Shown piece by piece: positions 5,570 to 5,936 of a stretch of 5,936 nucleotides of DNA; positions within the stretch are counted from its first letter, which is position 1; every line of letters starts with the position of its first letter. The notes under the pieces were generated by a model. That model worked only from the letters and a program-made list of their open reading frames with translations. It was not told where the DNA came from and did no database searches. Source of the DNA: Solobacterium sp. (GTDB taxonomy: Bacteria; Bacillota_I; Bacilli_A; Erysipelotrichales; Erysipelotrichaceae); contig JAEEHG010000198.1 of the NCBI GenBank assembly GCA_016280695.1, positions 1-5,936 of the forward strand, given 5' to 3'. The translations under genes were made by a program, and so were the position numbers.

Positions 5570-5936
5570 ATGGCAAATTTCTGCATGAAATGCGGAGCCA
5601 GACTGCAGCCGGGAAGCCGCTTCTGCATGCAGTGCGGAACCCCTGTAGCGGATCTGAGCAGGGATGTCAGGATAACGGAAGACGGTAAGGGCGGCCTGAA
5701 GATCGAAGCTCCGGAAGGCAGCACGGTAAAGATCTCCGACCCGGTGCCGCCGGCTGAAAAGAAAAAGACCCGGTCCCGGGCAGCGAAAAAACCGGAAACA
5801 AAGAAACCGGTAACCCCGCCGGCACCGAAGAAAAGTTCCGGCAAGGGACCGAAAAAAGCGCTGATCGTTGTCTTGGCGGCAGTGCTTGGCTTTACGGCAT
5901 TTGTCAAACCGGGTTTCCTGCTGGATAAAGACAAAC
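5570..5936 (+). CDS. Zinc-ribbon protein with one membrane segment (3' end outside window)
   Basis: The first 122 residues are visible and the frame is open at the window end. A zinc ribbon sits at the N-terminus, with C5-M-K-C8 and C19-M-Q-C22, each knuckle followed by glycine (CGA, CGT), as in the short zinc_ribbon_2-type domains of many Bacillota membrane proteins. Residues 30-58 form a short polar region. A lysine/proline-rich, strongly basic linker (about 62-96) leads to one hydrophobic segment, ALIVVLAAVLGFTAFV (97-112). Basic residues before that segment suggest the zinc ribbon stays in the cytoplasm and the missing C-terminal part is outside. AAGGAG (5556-5561) lies 8 bases before the ATG, and the gap to the lipoprotein gene is 12 bases, so the two form one transcription unit. 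The family's role is unknown; sensing or envelope assembly are guesses. Confidence 0.85.
   Translation, partial: MANFCMKCGARLQPGSRFCMQCGTPVADLSRDVRITEDGKGGLKIEAPEGSTVKISDPVPPAEKKKTRSRAAKKPETKKPVTPPAPKKSSGKGPKKALIVVLAAVLGFTAFVKPGFLLDKDK

Noticed and set aside
5464..5934. Minus-strand open frame of 156 codons
   Set aside because: It runs opposite the lipoprotein end and the zinc-ribbon gene. The Phe/Gly-rich stretches are the reverse of the Lys/Pro linker codons.
1..5936. CRISPR arrays, tRNA or rRNA genes, insertion sequences, phage genes
   Set aside because: No spaced direct repeats, cloverleaf-like sequence, transposase or terminal inverted repeats were seen on either strand.

Overview
The window looks like a chromosomal segment of a moderately GC-rich low-GC-lineage Gram-positive (Bacillota). 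The evidence is strong AGGAGG-type ribosome binding sites, factor-independent terminators with short T-tracts, a TrkH potassium channel subunit, a paired half-size ABC transporter operon, a lipoprotein with a short signal peptide, and a zinc-ribbon/transmembrane protein. The heavy use of CCG, CGG and CTG codons with this gene content would suit a gut Clostridia or Erysipelotrichia-type organism. That placement is an impression from the sequence, not a database result. All genes lie on the + strand and none is visibly broken, apart from the two cut by the window edges.

Layout. (1) 1-759: the C-terminal half of TrkH, closed by a hairpin terminator at 765-790. (2) 791-1020: a dense control region for the ABC operon, with two candidate promoters. 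Each is overlapped by a copy of the same dyad, TTAG-N6-CTAA (810-827 and 971-990), and foldable leader RNA lies between them. (3) 1021-4516: two consecutive half-transporters (membrane domain plus ATPase domain) whose coding regions overlap by 8 bases, very probably forming one heterodimeric transporter. (4) 4517-4843: a terminator, a candidate promoter with a perfect TATAAT, and a leader with four small hairpins in a row. (5) 4844-5936: a 237-residue predicted lipoprotein of unknown function, followed 12 bases later by a zinc-ribbon protein with one membrane segment that runs off the window.

How the parts may work together. The two ABC subunits keep complete ATPase motifs at both sites. Their D-loops read DPENE, which I associate with the siderophore-uptake branch of exporter-fold ABC proteins (YbtP/YbtQ, IrtA/IrtB). 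With twin operator-like dyads in front of the operon, a regulated metal- or metallophore-related transporter is a reasonable hypothesis, but substrate and direction cannot be read from the sequence. The lipoprotein and zinc-ribbon genes form a separate two-gene unit that may act at the cell surface. The most original signals are the paired dyad/promoter arrangement and the uncharacterised lipoprotein/zinc-ribbon pair with its structured leader.
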